From assembly GCF_010020825.1 (NCBI RefSeq), contig NZ_JAACJE010000001.1, positions 558,001-622,000 of the forward strand: a stretch of 64,000 bases of DNA. The letters are read 5' to 3'. Shown piece by piece: positions 52,524 to 61,234 of this stretch. Each line of letters opens with the position of its first letter. Within the stretch, counting starts at the first letter, position 1. The translations under genes were made by a program, and so were the position numbers. The notes under the pieces were generated by a model. The model searched no databases. It was not told the DNA's origin and saw nothing but the letters and a program-made list of their open reading frames with translations. This DNA is from Acidovorax sp. 210-6. Its GTDB lineage: Bacteria > Pseudomonadota > Gammaproteobacteria > Burkholderiales > Burkholderiaceae_C.

Positions 52524-53462
52524 TTACCTCTGGTCGCCTTTAGCAGGATTGTCGCTCTTTTCTTCGATCCATTCCTCCGCAGGGACGATGGGAATGGTTT
52601 TCCCTAGGAGCCTCTCTTCCGCCTCACGGGTCAGCACAGTGATGGTGATACGCCGGTTGGCGGGGGCCTTGGGGTTGTCGGGTTCCAGCAGATCACTGGC
52701 GGCCAGCCCCACCACACGGGCCAGCTTGGCGTCAGGCATGCCTGCGGCCACCAGTTCACGGCGCGAGGCATTGGCGCGGTCGGCCGACAGCTCCCAGTTG
52801 CTGTAGCCGCGCTCGCTGTTGCTGTAGGGCACGGCATCGGTGTGGCCCGCCAGGCTGATGCGGTTTTCCACCTCGACCAAGGACGACCCGATGCCGCGCA
52901 GGATGTCGCGCATATAGGGTTTGACCAGAGCGCTGCCGCTGTCGAACATGGGGCGGTTCTGTGAGTCCACCAGCTGGATTTGCAGCCCGTCGGGTGTCAC
53001 ATCCATGCGGATTTGCGACTTGTATTCATTGAGCAGTGTGTTGGCGGTGATCACGGCGTCTATCTTGGCTTGCAGTGCCTTGATGCGCGCCTCGTCCTGC
53101 CGGGCCATCTCTGCGCGCATTTGTTCCGCCGTCATGCGTGGGCGCTTGGCTTCGCTGGAGTCCGAGCGCCGCACCTGACCGTGGACCTTGCTCAGGTCGT
53201 TGCCGCCGCCGGGAATGATGCTGGAACTGCTGCCCGCGCCATCGCCCCCCGCCATGGCCACCTTGAGCGGCGAGTTGAAGTAATCAGCGATCCCCTGCAA
53301 ATCGCCCTTGGCGGTGGAGCCCAGCAACCACATCAGCAGGAAGAAGGCCATCATGGCGGTCACGAAGTCGGCATAGGCAATCTTCCAGGCGCCGCCGTGG
53401 GCCGCATGGCCCCCTTTCTTGACCCGCTTGACGATGATGGGTTGGAGCTTCTTTTCTGCCAT
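52524..53462 (-). CDS. motB: Flagellar motor stator protein MotB
   Basis: A 312-aa protein. A basic N-terminus is followed by one membrane helix WKIAYADFVTAMMAFFLLMWLLG containing the proton-binding D32. The plug region follows, then a C-terminal OmpA-like peptidoglycan-binding domain (SLAGHTDAVPYSNSERGYSNWELSADRANASR). It forms the 5:2 stator with MotA, whose gene is 24 bp upstream. Confidence 0.97.
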   Translation of the reverse strand: MAEKKLQPIIVKRVKKGGHAAHGGAWKIAYADFVTAMMAFFLLMWLLGSTAKGDLQGIADYFNSPLKVAMAGGDGAGSSSSIIPGGGNDLSKVHGQVRRSDSSEAKRPRMTAEQMRAEMARQDEARIKALQAKIDAVITANTLLNEYKSQIRMDVTPDGLQIQLVDSQNRPMFDSGSALVKPYMRDILRGIGSSLVEVENRISLAGHTDAVPYSNSERGYSNWELSADRANASRRELVAAGMPDAKLARVVGLAASDLLEPDNPKAPANRRITITVLTREAEERLLGKTIPIVPAEEWIEEKSDNPAKGDQR

Positions 53463-53486
53463 GGCAATCTGCCGCTGGGGGTGCGC

Positions 53487-54347
53487 TTATTTCTTGCCCT
53501 TGACGTGGCTTTCCAGCTCGGTGAAGCTGGGTCTGTCGCCAGAGAACAACACTTTGCGCCCAAACTCAATGGCCGTGGCCGGGTTGTAGCCTTGCATGCT
53601 GGCAAGCAGCGTGGACTTGATGCACTGCAACTCCTTGGCGGCGTCTTCCATTTTTTGCTCCACCAGCCCGCCCAGAGGCTCCACCACGCCATAGGCCAGC
53701 AAGATGCCGAGGAACGTGCCCACCAGCGCAGAGCCGATCATCCCGCCCAGCACCGCAGGGGGTTGCCCCACCGAGCCCATGGTGTTGACCACGCCCAGCA
53801 CGGCCGCAATGATGCCGAAGGCTGGCAGTGCGCCCGCCAGACGGGCCAGTGCAGCCACCGGGGCATGGGCCTCCTGGTGGTGGGTTTCGATTTCGTTGTC
53901 CATCAAAGCCTCAATCTCATGCGCATTGAGGTTGCCCGACACCATCATGCGCAGGTAGTCGGTGATGAATTCGATCACGTGGTGGTCGGCGCTCAGGGTG
54001 GGGTACTTCTTGAAGATCTCTGATTCGTGCGGCGCTTCCACATCCTTTTCGATGGCCATCAGGCCTTCCTTGCGGGCTTTCTGGAGGATGTCGTAGAGCA
54101 TCGCCATCAGTTCCAGATAGCGCGCTTTGGTGTATTTGGAACCCTTGAGCGCCATCGGGATGGCAGCCAGGGTGGCTTTGAGCACCTTGGGTTGGTTGTT
54201 GACCACGAAGGCCCCCAGGGCGCCGCCCAGAATGGTGACGGTCTCGAAGGGCAGCGCCTTGAGAATCACGGAAATGTTGCCGCCGTGCAGGATGTACACC
54301 CCGAAGATGCAGCCGAAGGCAACGACGTAGCCGATGATGACGAACAT
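53487..54347 (-). CDS. motA: Flagellar motor stator protein MotA
   Basis: A 286-aa protein with four membrane helices: residues ~1-20, 28-50, ~170-195 (LARLAGALPAFGIIAAVLGVV) and ~200-225 (GGMIGSALVGTFLGILLAYG). The cytoplasmic loop has the charged R and E residues that contact FliG (SKYTKARYLELMAMLYDI). It conducts protons through the stator. It is first in the motA-motB transcript, upstream of cheY-cheZ on the same strand. Confidence 0.97.
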   Translation of the reverse strand: MFVIIGYVVAFGCIFGVYILHGGNISVILKALPFETVTILGGALGAFVVNNQPKVLKATLAAIPMALKGSKYTKARYLELMAMLYDILQKARKEGLMAIEKDVEAPHESEIFKKYPTLSADHHVIEFITDYLRMMVSGNLNAHEIEALMDNEIETHHQEAHAPVAALARLAGALPAFGIIAAVLGVVNTMGSVGQPPAVLGGMIGSALVGTFLGILLAYGVVEPLGGLVEQKMEDAAKELQCIKSTLLASMQGYNPATAIEFGRKVLFSGDRPSFTELESHVKGKK

Positions 54348-54425
54348 GGTGTGAGCAGCTCTGCGGCGTTGGTTGGGGCGAGGGCCGATGCCTCTGCCTT
54401 TGGAATATGCCTATGACCAAATGTA

Positions 54426-54454
54426 TCGGATTGCAGCCCTCCCGAGCAATCCGA
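54426..54454. promoter_or_regulatory. 9-bp dyad upstream of motA
   Basis: TCGGATTGC-N11-GCAATCCGA, 79 bp before the motA start in the 232-bp gap between motA and the divergent rfbF. It may be an operator for either gene; no T-run follows, so terminator function is unlikely. No sigma-28 promoter was clearly visible here. Confidence 0.4.
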
Positions 54455-54579
54455 GGGGTGGCCAAGGGGTGGTTTTCTGGCATTGTTGTCGAGGTTCGCG
54501 GGCGCAATCAATGGTTTTGTGGGGCGAATAGGGTGAAGTTCGGCTTTTTTGCCGCGCTGGACTGCCCTATGCTGCCCAT

Positions 54580-55350
54580 ATGAAAGCCGTACTGCTCGCG
54601 GGTGGCTTGGGTACCCGCATCTCTGAAGAATCGCACCTGCGTCCCAAGCCGATGATCGAGATCGGCGGGCGGCCCATCCTCTGGCACATCATGAAGATGT
54701 ACGCTGCGCACGGCGTCAACGACTTCATCATCTGCCTGGGTTACAAGGGCTATGTGATCAAGGAGTATTTCGCCAACTACTTCCTGCACATGTCGGATGT
54801 GACCTTTGACATGGCCAACAACCGCATGGAAGTGCACCACCGCCATGCCGAGCCCTGGCGTGTGACGTTGGTGGACACAGGCGAAAGCACCATGACCGGC
54901 GGGCGCCTGCGCCGCGTGCAGGAATACCTGGAGCCCGGCCAGCCGTTTTGCTTTACCTACGGCGATGGCGTGGCCGACATAGATATGGCGGCGCAATTTG
55001 CTTTCCACCGCGCCCATGGCCGCCAGGCCACCGTGACAGCGGTGCAGCCCCCGGGCCGCTACGGCGCGCTGGTGCGCAACGGCGATACGGTGGCAGGCTT
55101 CGAGGAGAAGCCCCGGGGCGATGGCGGCTGGATCAACGGTGGCTTCTTTGTGCTCCAACCCGAAGTGATTGACCTGATTGACGGGGATGCAACGCCGTGG
55201 GAGGCCGAGCCCATGCAGCGCCTGGCCCAAAGCGGCCAACTGCAAGCCTTTGAGCACGCAGGCTTTTGGCAGCCCATGGACACGCTGCGCGAAAAGAATT
55301 TCCTCGAAGAGCTGTGGCAAAGCGGGCAAGCCCCGTGGAAGTGCTGGTAA
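54580..55350 (+). CDS. rfbF: Glucose-1-phosphate cytidylyltransferase
   Basis: A 256-aa protein: [40 protein letters not shown] is the nucleotidyltransferase start, and GDGVADIDM carries the metal-binding Asp. It makes CDP-glucose from CTP and glucose-1-phosphate, the entry to CDP-deoxysugars. The stop overlaps the next start by one base (TAATG). It is head of the sugar cluster. Confidence 0.95.
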   Translation: MKAVLLAGGLGTRISEESHLRPKPMIEIGGRPILWHIMKMYAAHGVNDFIICLGYKGYVIKEYFANYFLHMSDVTFDMANNRMEVHHRHAEPWRVTLVDTGESTMTGGRLRRVQEYLEPGQPFCFTYGDGVADIDMAAQFAFHRAHGRQATVTAVQPPGRYGALVRNGDTVAGFEEKPRGDGGWINGGFFVLQPEVIDLIDGDATPWEAEPMQRLAQSGQLQAFEHAGFWQPMDTLREKNFLEELWQSGQAPWKCW

Positions 55351-56420
55351 TGGCAGCCGTCAAGCCCACCCCTGATTTTTGGCGCGGCAAGCGCGTGCTG
55401 CTGACCGGGCACACCGGCTTCAAAGGCAGCTGGCTGGCGCTGTGGCTGGCGCGCATGGGCGCGGAAGTGACCGGCCTGGCCTTGGCACCCGCCACCGAAC
55501 CCAATCTGTTCACTTTGGCTCGCGTGGCCGATGGGCTGCACGCCAGCCACGAGTGCGATGTGCGCGACGCCCAGGCCGTGGCCGCCCATGTGCAGGCCGC
55601 GCGCCCGCAGATCGTGCTGCATCTGGCCGCGCAGGCGCTGGTGCGCGCAGGCTACGCCGACCCGCTGGCCACCCACGCCACCAACGTGATGGGCACGGCC
55701 CACGTGCTGGATGCGCTGCGCGGCCAGGCCGATGTGCGCGCCGTGGTGGTGGTGACCACCGACAAGGTCTATCGCAACCGCGAGTGGGCCTACCCCTACC
55801 GCGAAGACGACCCGCTGGGCGGCCACGACCCCTACAGCGCAAGTAAGGCAGCGGCCGAGATCATCACCGCCAGCTACCGCGATGCCTTTTTGGCGGCGCA
55901 GGGCGTGGCCGTGGCCACGGCGCGGGCGGGCAATGTGATTGGAGGAGGCGACTGGGCGGCCGACCGCCTGCTGCCCGACGCTGTGCGCGCCTGGCGGGCT
56001 GGCGAGACACTGAGCATCCGCAGTCCTGAGGCCGTTCGGCCCTGGCAGCATGTGCTGGAGCCGCTGGCGGCCTACCTGCGCTTGGCAGAGGTGTTGTGGC
56101 ATGCGCCTACGCAGGCGGGCGCCTATAACTTTGGTCCCCATACACATGATGTCGCGACGGTGAAAAAAGTCATTGATTTGGCTTGTGGCGCTTACGGTAG
56201 TTGCGGTGTAAGCTATGAAAAAAATAGCAAAAATGTTCATGAAGCCCGCTATTTGGCATTGGAAGTTGCCAAGGCGCGTGAAGAACTCGGCATTCGGCCG
56301 GAGTGGCCCCTGGAGAAGGCGGTGCAACGCACCATGGTTTGGTACTGGGGGCTTTCTTCGGGCAGAGATGCCAAAGCGCTGTGTGAATCAGACATCCAAG
56401 ACTATGAGGCAGGTGCATGA
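55350..56420 (+). CDS. rfbG: CDP-glucose 4,6-dehydratase
   Basis: 356 aa from ATG 55350; the frame is open further upstream but only inside rfbF. It is an extended [57 protein letters not shown] and the catalytic Y-x3-K in [12 protein letters not shown]. It converts CDP-glucose to CDP-4-keto-6-deoxyglucose. A short AT-rich stretch near 56165-56250 encodes an unremarkable part of the protein. The stop overlaps rfbH by 4 bp. Confidence 0.95.
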   Translation: MAAVKPTPDFWRGKRVLLTGHTGFKGSWLALWLARMGAEVTGLALAPATEPNLFTLARVADGLHASHECDVRDAQAVAAHVQAARPQIVLHLAAQALVRAGYADPLATHATNVMGTAHVLDALRGQADVRAVVVVTTDKVYRNREWAYPYREDDPLGGHDPYSASKAAAEIITASYRDAFLAAQGVAVATARAGNVIGGGDWAADRLLPDAVRAWRAGETLSIRSPEAVRPWQHVLEPLAAYLRLAEVLWHAPTQAGAYNFGPHTHDVATVKKVIDLACGAYGSCGVSYEKNSKNVHEARYLALEVAKAREELGIRPEWPLEKAVQRTMVWYWGLSSGRDAKALCESDIQDYEAGA

Positions 56421-57742
56421 CAACCCAAGACATCCGTTCCCAAATTGCACAACTGGTGGAGCAATACGCCGCCATAAGTCTGAGCCGCCCGGACTTCGTC
56501 CCTGGCGTGTCGCCTGTACCCCCATCGGGCAAATACCTCGACGCCCAGGAACTCAAATACATGGTGGAAGCCAGCCTGGATGGTTGGTTGACCACGGGGC
56601 GCTTTAATGCAGCGTTTGAAAAAAAGCTGGCGGCTTTCATTGGCGTTAAGCACCTCATCACCGTCAACTCCGGTTCTTCGGCAAACCTAGTGGCGTTCAG
56701 TACGCTCACATCCCACAAATTGGGCGATCGCGCCATTCGCCCTGGGGACGAAGTGATCGGTGTGGCGGCAGGCTTTCCTACCACCGTAAATCCTATCCTG
56801 CAGTGTGGCGCTGTGCCAGTGTTTGTGGATGTGGATCCGCTTACCTACAACATAGCGGTCGACAAAATAGAAGCAGCCATAGGCCCGAAAACCAAGGCCA
56901 TCATGTTGGCGCACTGTCTGGGAAACCCATTCAATCTGGACGTCGTTCTGGCGCTGTGCAAAAAGTACGGGCTGTGGTTGGTCGAAGACTGCTGCGATGC
57001 TTTGGGCAGCACCTACCGCGGCCAAATGGTTGGCACTTTTGGCGACATTGCCACCCTCAGCTTCTATCCGGCACATCACATCACCATGGGCGAGGGCGGT
57101 GCCGTTTTCACCAACCACGACGAGCTCAAAACCATTGCCGAGAGCATTCGTGACTGGGGGCGGGACTGCTATTGCGCACCGGGCAAAGACAACACCTGTG
57201 GAAAGCGGTTCTGTTGGACGGCACGAGAACTTGGGGGCAGCCTGCCCGATGGCTATGACCACAAATACACCTACAGCCACCTTGGCTACAACCTGAAGAT
57301 CACCGACATGCAGGCTGCATGTGGATTGGCCCAACTGGAGAAGGCTCCTGCATTCATTGCGGCGCGCAAGGCCAATTTCGCATTTTTGAAAGACCGGTTG
57401 AAAGACTGCGAAGAATTTATCCAACTGCCTCAGGCGACTGAGCACTCAGATCCGTCTTGGTTTGGCTTTCCTATCACCTTGAAAGACAGTTGTCCGGTGT
57501 CAAGGCTTGACTTGTTGACATATTTGGATCAAAACAAAGTGGGTACCCGCCTGCTATTCGCAGGCAACCTGACTCGCCAGCCATACATGCGAGATTTAAG
57601 GTTTCGTGTTAGTGGTCAATTAACTAATACTGATAATGTAATGAATAATACCTTCTGGATCGGTCTCCAGCCTTCGCTATCGCGGGAGATGCTGGGATTC
57701 GCTGCTCGGAAAATCGAAGGTTATTTGGGAGTTGACTTTTAG
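56417..57742 (+). CDS. rfbH: CDP-4-keto-6-deoxyglucose 3-dehydrase (RfbH/E1)
   Basis: A 441-aa aminotransferase-fold enzyme. The PLP-binding lysine is replaced by His ([15 protein letters not shown]220), the mark of the E1 dehydrases, and cysteines follow in [19 protein letters not shown] (C251, C253, C261, C266), fitting the iron-sulfur cluster. With an E3-type reductase it removes the C3 hydroxyl to give CDP-4-keto-3,6-dideoxyglucose. No reductase gene is in the window. Base composition turns AT-rich in the last ~150 bp. Confidence 0.95.
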   Translation: MTTQDIRSQIAQLVEQYAAISLSRPDFVPGVSPVPPSGKYLDAQELKYMVEASLDGWLTTGRFNAAFEKKLAAFIGVKHLITVNSGSSANLVAFSTLTSHKLGDRAIRPGDEVIGVAAGFPTTVNPILQCGAVPVFVDVDPLTYNIAVDKIEAAIGPKTKAIMLAHCLGNPFNLDVVLALCKKYGLWLVEDCCDALGSTYRGQMVGTFGDIATLSFYPAHHITMGEGGAVFTNHDELKTIAESIRDWGRDCYCAPGKDNTCGKRFCWTARELGGSLPDGYDHKYTYSHLGYNLKITDMQAACGLAQLEKAPAFIAARKANFAFLKDRLKDCEEFIQLPQATEHSDPSWFGFPITLKDSCPVSRLDLLTYLDQNKVGTRLLFAGNLTRQPYMRDLRFRVSGQLTNTDNVMNNTFWIGLQPSLSREMLGFAARKIEGYLGVDF

Positions 57743-57787
57743 GCGCGGTGCGGGGTTTGAGTTATCAAAACTATTTTGAGGTGTCAA

Positions 57788-58564
57788 ATGCAATGCATCA
57801 ATAAGAAAGCGGAACTTCCTAATGGCGTACTAGATAGCCGGCATTCAGAAAAAGACAAATTGTCCTATTCATTGGCTGAAGAGGCGTTTGAGAACTCGTC
57901 AATAAGGCTGATTGACAAATTGGAGGCATTTCCGCGATTCGCCACAAAAAGATCGATCGCAAGATTTTTGGTTAAGCATGAGATTTTTAAGAGGGTTGTC
58001 GATGTTACGGGGATTGTTGTCGAATGTGGTGTATTTAATGGTGCGGGGCTTTTTTCTTGGGCGCAATTCAGTAATATATATGAGCCTGCAAATCACACGC
58101 GAAAAATAGTGGGTTTTGATACATTCGCTGGTTTTCCCTCGGTGAGAACTGATATTGATAACATCGGAATTCTGGAGAGTGGGGTTGGTGATTTAAATGG
58201 ATCAGCGTATGAGGAAATTTTATTCTCAAGTGGGAAAAATAATAGCGAACGCCATCTTGGACATATCGAAAACATCGAATTGGTGCGAGGGGACTTTATG
58301 GCCACATCGGACGCATACTTAATAAATAATCCTCAGACGATCATCTCATTGTTGTATCTCGATTTCGATTTGTATGAGCCCACTAAAAAGGCTTTGGAAT
58401 TGTTTTTGCCGCTTATGCCCAAGGGGGCAATCGTTGCGTTTGATGAGTTAAATTGCAACTCCTTTCCTGGGGAGACTAAGGCATTGAATGAAATTATGGG
58501 AATAAGGAACTATCAAATAAAAAGATTCTCAATTGATCCGTGGATCTCCTATATTGAACTGTGA
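57788..58564 (+). CDS. TylF/MycF-like O-methyltransferase
   Basis: 258 aa from ATG 57788 (GAGGTG upstream). VVECGVFNGAGLFSWAQF is the SAM-binding glycine loop, KIVGFDTFAGFPS and DFDLYEPTKKALELFLPLMP with GAIVAFDELN are the macrocin-O-methyltransferase family marks, including the acidic metal ligands. It would methylate a sugar hydroxyl. It is clearly AT-richer than rfbFG and seems to have come from another source. Confidence 0.8.
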   Translation: MQCINKKAELPNGVLDSRHSEKDKLSYSLAEEAFENSSIRLIDKLEAFPRFATKRSIARFLVKHEIFKRVVDVTGIVVECGVFNGAGLFSWAQFSNIYEPANHTRKIVGFDTFAGFPSVRTDIDNIGILESGVGDLNGSAYEEILFSSGKNNSERHLGHIENIELVRGDFMATSDAYLINNPQTIISLLYLDFDLYEPTKKALELFLPLMPKGAIVAFDELNCNSFPGETKALNEIMGIRNYQIKRFSIDPWISYIEL

Positions 58565-58571
58565 GTTTCAT

Positions 58572-59498
58572 ATGCGAATTGCGATATTGGGAGCCACTAG
58601 TCAGATCGCACGAGACTATACGCGAGCTCTTTTGCTGCAGGGCGCATATGATTTAACTCTTTTTGGTCGCCGTCCAGAAGCTATTTCACAATGGTTGAGA
58701 AGTGCGGGCCATCCAACGGGCGCCGTCGTGCATGCATTGGATGATTTTTCAAATACGCAAAAATTTGATGCAATTGTAAATTTTATAGGGGCAGGAGATC
58801 CTGGTGCGCTCATTGCAATGGGAGTATCAATATTTGATGTTACCTATCAATTCGATAAGATGGTGTTAGATTATCTCAAAATTCATAAAAAATGTAGATA
58901 TGTGTTTTTGAGCAGCGGTGCTGTTTATGGATCCGAGTTCGCCTTTCCGGTGCGCGATGATTCAAGATCTAGTATTGCTATTAATGCTATTAATGCGCAG
59001 GATTGGTATGGTGTTTCAAAATTGCATGCAGAATGTCGCCATCGAGCAATGAGTGACTATTCAATTACCGATATACGCGTTTTTAGTTATTTTAGTCGTT
59101 CTCAGAAGAGCGATGGAAAATTTTTCATGTCCAATGTGATAAGAGCAATTCAAGAAAATTTAGTTCTTCGAGTTTCTCGTGATCCTATGGTTCGTGATTA
59201 TATTTGCCCGATGGATTTCGCTCGACTATTGGAAAATGTATTAGGTGGCCCGTTTGGGAATATGGCTCTAGACTGTTACAGTCGAGAGCCAGTTTCCAAG
59301 GATGTATTACTTGAATTTATGAGGCAGAATTTTGGGCTTCGCTATGAAGTGGTGGATGTTGCTGGCATTAATGCAACGGGCAGTAAGATGAATTATTATT
59401 CATTGAATAGACGTGCAAGTAATATTGGTTTTCAGCCGATATATTCCTCTTTGGAAGGTATTGAAGTGGAGGCTGCTGCTATTTTGAGCGCGATATGA
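58572..59498 (+). CDS. NAD(P)-dependent sugar epimerase/reductase
   Basis: 308 aa from ATG 58572, 7 bp after the methyltransferase stop. Rossmann start MRIAILGATSQIARDYTRAL; DAIVNFIGAG; VFLSSGAVYGSEF with the active Ser; DWYGVSKLHAECRH gives Y-x3-K. It is an extended SDR likely to reduce or epimerise a keto sugar. AT-rich like its neighbours. The exact reaction cannot be read from the sequence; reduction of the 4-keto group after branching is one option. Confidence 0.8.
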   Translation: MRIAILGATSQIARDYTRALLLQGAYDLTLFGRRPEAISQWLRSAGHPTGAVVHALDDFSNTQKFDAIVNFIGAGDPGALIAMGVSIFDVTYQFDKMVLDYLKIHKKCRYVFLSSGAVYGSEFAFPVRDDSRSSIAINAINAQDWYGVSKLHAECRHRAMSDYSITDIRVFSYFSRSQKSDGKFFMSNVIRAIQENLVLRVSRDPMVRDYICPMDFARLLENVLGGPFGNMALDCYSREPVSKDVLLEFMRQNFGLRYEVVDVAGINATGSKMNYYSLNRRASNIGFQPIYSSLEGIEVEAAAILSAI

Positions 59499-59517
59499 AG
59501 CTTGAGTGTTCGCAAAG

Positions 59518-60339
59518 ATGAATGTTTCTGAAATCAACCAACTCGCCTACAGGATGCGAATCCAAGCACTGCAAATGGTTCACGCTGGTAAAGCGTCACA
59601 TATCGCCAGCGCACTGTCGATTTGCGATATCGTGGCGGTGCTATACGGCCAGGTGCTGACCGTCGATGCAAATCAACCTTGTGCCCGCCATCGGGATAGA
59701 TTTTTGCTTTCAAAAGGGCACGCTTGCGTCGCAGTGTACGCCGCGTTGGCTGAATGCGGATTTTTCGCCATCGACGATCTGAAGACTTATGGCCAGGATG
59801 GCTCGGCGCTGATGAATCACATCAGTCATAAAGTTATTGGCGTTGAGTTTTCAACTGGTTCTTTAGGGCATGGTTTGCCATTTGGAGTAGGCAAGGCACT
59901 GGCGGCCAAAAAATTGGGCGCTTCTTGGAAAACATATGTACTGATGAGCGATGGAGAACTGGGCGAAGGAAGCAATTGGGAAGCTCTTTTGTTTGCTGCG
60001 CATCATAAACTTGACAATTTGGTGGCGATTATCGATTACAACAAATTGCAAAGCTTGACCACGGTTGATAATACCCTCCGTATCGAACCACTGGTGGATA
60101 AGTTCTCCGCATTTGGCTGGGACGTTCGCGAGGTGGATGGGCATGATTACGCGGCATTGGCCAAAGTATTAAGTTCCGCACCATGGACAACAGGCCTGCC
60201 ATCAATGGTAGTAGCGCACACTATCAAAGGCAAAGGTGTGAGTTATATGGAAAACTCCGTTGAGTGGCATTATAAAACTCCAAATATTCACCAGCTTGCA
60301 TTAGCTATTCGAGAGTTGGAAGGCTGCCAAAATGCGTAA
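59518..60339 (+). CDS. Transketolase-like enzyme, N-terminal (ThDP-pyrophosphate) subunit
   Basis: 273 aa from ATG 59518; GTG 59506 is also possible, and neither has a strong ribosome-binding site. RMRIQALQMVHAGKASHIASALSICDI and RDRFLLSKGHACVAVYAALAE are the transketolase start; LMSDGELGEGSNWEALLFAAHHKL with AIIDYNK is the ThDP-metal motif, with S in place of the first G. It forms one half of a split transketolase with the next gene (8-bp overlap). Context in a sugar cluster points to a two-carbon transfer onto a nucleotide sugar rather than central metabolism. Confidence 0.88.
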   Translation: MNVSEINQLAYRMRIQALQMVHAGKASHIASALSICDIVAVLYGQVLTVDANQPCARHRDRFLLSKGHACVAVYAALAECGFFAIDDLKTYGQDGSALMNHISHKVIGVEFSTGSLGHGLPFGVGKALAAKKLGASWKTYVLMSDGELGEGSNWEALLFAAHHKLDNLVAIIDYNKLQSLTTVDNTLRIEPLVDKFSAFGWDVREVDGHDYAALAKVLSSAPWTTGLPSMVVAHTIKGKGVSYMENSVEWHYKTPNIHQLALAIRELEGCQNA

Positions 60340-61228
60340 TGCTTTTATTGATGAGCTTGTTAAGCTAGCTGCTCAGCATACGAATATCGCATTGATTGTT
60401 GGAGATTTGGGTTACTCTGTTGTGGAACCATTCGCGGATTGTTACCCTGATCGGTTTATCAATGCTGGAGTAGCCGAGCAAAACATGACTGGTTTGGCTG
60501 CTGGAATGGCTTCCGAAGGCTATCATGTATTCACATATTCAATTGCTAACTTCCCCACTTTTCGATGTGCTGAACAGATTAGAAATGATGTTGATTATCA
60601 CAAGCTTCCGGTTACGGTTGTCTCGGTCGGTGGCGGGGTCGCTTACGGTGCTTTGGGGTATTCTCATCATGCTATTCAAGATTATGCGCTGATGCGGGTA
60701 CTTCCAAATATGCTGATTGCAGCACCTGGTGACCCATTAGAGGCAAGGGCGTGTTTACGCTATTTAGTTGCGAATCCACAGCCTTCCTATCTGCGGCTTG
60801 GAAAAGCAGGCGAGCCATGTTATCACTCAGCGGTACCAGAAGTTAAGCCTGGAGCTTGGCTGGCCATCTCCGGTACAAAAACAAAACAGACTGGCGACAA
60901 AGTGTTGCTTACTACGGGGGCTGCTTTGGATGTCGCTCTCAATTGGGCTGGTGCCCCTGAATATATCGACCACTGCATATGCAGTATGCCTTTGTGGAGC
61001 ATGGACAGTAAGCTGCAACAAGCAAAAATGGCGGAAAAATATCAAATCATTGAAACCATTGAGGACCATTTGGTAGATGGTGGTTTTGGTTCATGGATGA
61101 TGGAATCGCTCATGAATAGACCCGATCTACTTCAGCGTCTTCGATTGCATGCATTGGGAAAGAGTGTGTGTGGCAGCGTTGGCACACAAAAAATGCTGCA
61201 CGATTTGGGTGGCCTGTCGCGTCTTTAA
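60332..61228 (+). CDS. Transketolase-like enzyme, C-terminal (pyrimidine-binding) subunit
   Basis: A 298-aa protein: IALIVGDLGYSVVEPFADCYPDRFINAGVAEQNMTGLAAGMA with E49, the ThDP-activating glutamate; SYLRLGKAGEP and the C-terminal domain DKVLLTTGAALDVALNWA. It completes the two-subunit enzyme. It ends 6 bp from the convergent glycosyltransferase gene. Split transketolases occur in surface-polysaccharide and antibiotic clusters. Confidence 0.88.
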   Translation: MRNAFIDELVKLAAQHTNIALIVGDLGYSVVEPFADCYPDRFINAGVAEQNMTGLAAGMASEGYHVFTYSIANFPTFRCAEQIRNDVDYHKLPVTVVSVGGGVAYGALGYSHHAIQDYALMRVLPNMLIAAPGDPLEARACLRYLVANPQPSYLRLGKAGEPCYHSAVPEVKPGAWLAISGTKTKQTGDKVLLTTGAALDVALNWAGAPEYIDHCICSMPLWSMDSKLQQAKMAEKYQIIETIEDHLVDGGFGSWMMESLMNRPDLLQRLRLHALGKSVCGSVGTQKMLHDLGGLSRL

Positions 61229-61234
61229 TCTTGG

